Assembly: GCF_038446955.1 (NCBI RefSeq)
Contig: NZ_CP151803.1
Span: 6,696,001 to 6,760,000 of the forward strand
Length of the DNA: 64,000 nucleotides
Reading direction: 5' to 3'
Source of the DNA: Pedobacter sp. FW305-3-2-15-E-R2A2
Lineage (GTDB): Bacteria > Bacteroidota > Bacteroidia > Sphingobacteriales > Sphingobacteriaceae
Shown here: one piece after another, positions 63,924 through 64,000 of the stretch
How the letters are laid out: every line of letters begins with the position of its first letter
How positions within the stretch are numbered: position 1 is the stretch's first letter
Position numbers and translations under genes: made by a program
Notes under the pieces: generated by a model
Database searches by the model: none
The model's input: only the letters and a program-made list of their open reading frames with translations
Told to the model about the DNA's origin: nothing

Positions 63924-64000
63924 TTATTTTAAGATCACCGTTCCCAGGAACTTTGAAATCTCTTTCTCCACACCCTTGATAAAGATAAATCTTTGCATCA
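63924..64000 (-). CDS. C-terminal end of an unidentified gene
   Basis: About 25 codons are visible, ending FIKGVEKEISKFLGTVILK and a TAA that touches the YraN ATG. The rest lies beyond the right edge. The stretch is too short to name; the junction indicates an operon with yraN. Confidence 0.45.
   Translation of the reverse strand, partial: MQRFIFIKGVEKEISKFLGTVILK

Overview
The window reads as chromosomal DNA of a Bacteroidota bacterium, most likely a Sphingobacteriaceae relative such as Pedobacter. The supporting signs are a SusC/SusD pair with a FecR/ECF-sigma regulator, an alternative complex III (Act) operon joined to an aa3-type oxidase, many DUFs typical of the phylum (DUF1501, DUF1800, DUF3472, DUF4251, DUF4286, DUF4302), A-rich leaders instead of Shine-Dalgarno sites, and a promoter of the TTTG/TAnnTTTG type. 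I see no tRNA, rRNA, CRISPR array, insertion sequence or prophage. Almost all of the window is ordinary coding sequence.

Layout. 1-7.5 kb: 5'-part of a GH2 beta-galactosidase, a DUF3472 protein, and a leftward group DUF1800 - DUF1501 - formylglycine-generating-enzyme-like lipoprotein. 7.6-10.9 kb: a fasciclin protein, a non-coding stretch with a strong terminator, a six-unit minisatellite and a nested 80-nt hairpin, then twin JmjC/cupin_8 proteins and an NTF2-like protein. 11-15.9 kb: VWA protein plus Mg-chelatase-like AAA ATPase, a membrane metallophosphoesterase and a UbiA-like membrane protein. 15.9-20.2 kb: a leftward S9-peptidase-like lipoprotein, histidine kinase and response regulator; the S9 protein has lost its Ser and His. 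20.5-25.4 kb: TPR protein, DUF4286, a lone rfbC with an odd tail, an OmpA lipoprotein, DUF2461, DUF983 and a small membrane protein.

25.5-35.1 kb is a complete leftward ECF sigma / FecR anti-sigma / SusC (with STN domain) / SusD / zinc metallopeptidase / DUF4302 locus: the SusC receptor is expected to signal through FecR to the sigma factor, and the surface lipoproteins suggest a peptide or protein ligand. 35.3-51.9 kb is the respiratory block, all leftward: actABCDEF, ctaC, ctaD, a hairpin terminator/attenuator, then ctaA, ctaB, two subunit-III genes, a subunit IV, a SCO-like protein and DUF420. It encodes electron flow from menaquinol through ACIII to the aa3 oxidase plus haem A synthesis and assembly. 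The SCO protein has lost all three copper ligands.

52-64 kb holds mixed housekeeping genes: a deoxyhypusine-synthase-like protein, an Omp85-type barrel, a methyltransferase, a SirB1-like protein, an esterase, prfB with its programmed +1 frameshift, a small unknown, an M20 amidohydrolase, pgi, DUF4251, a glutaminyl cyclotransferase and YraN. The best leads for something new are the pseudo-peptidase coupled to a two-component system, the ligand-less SCO in an oxidase operon, and the structured non-coding stretch at 8.2-8.43 kb.
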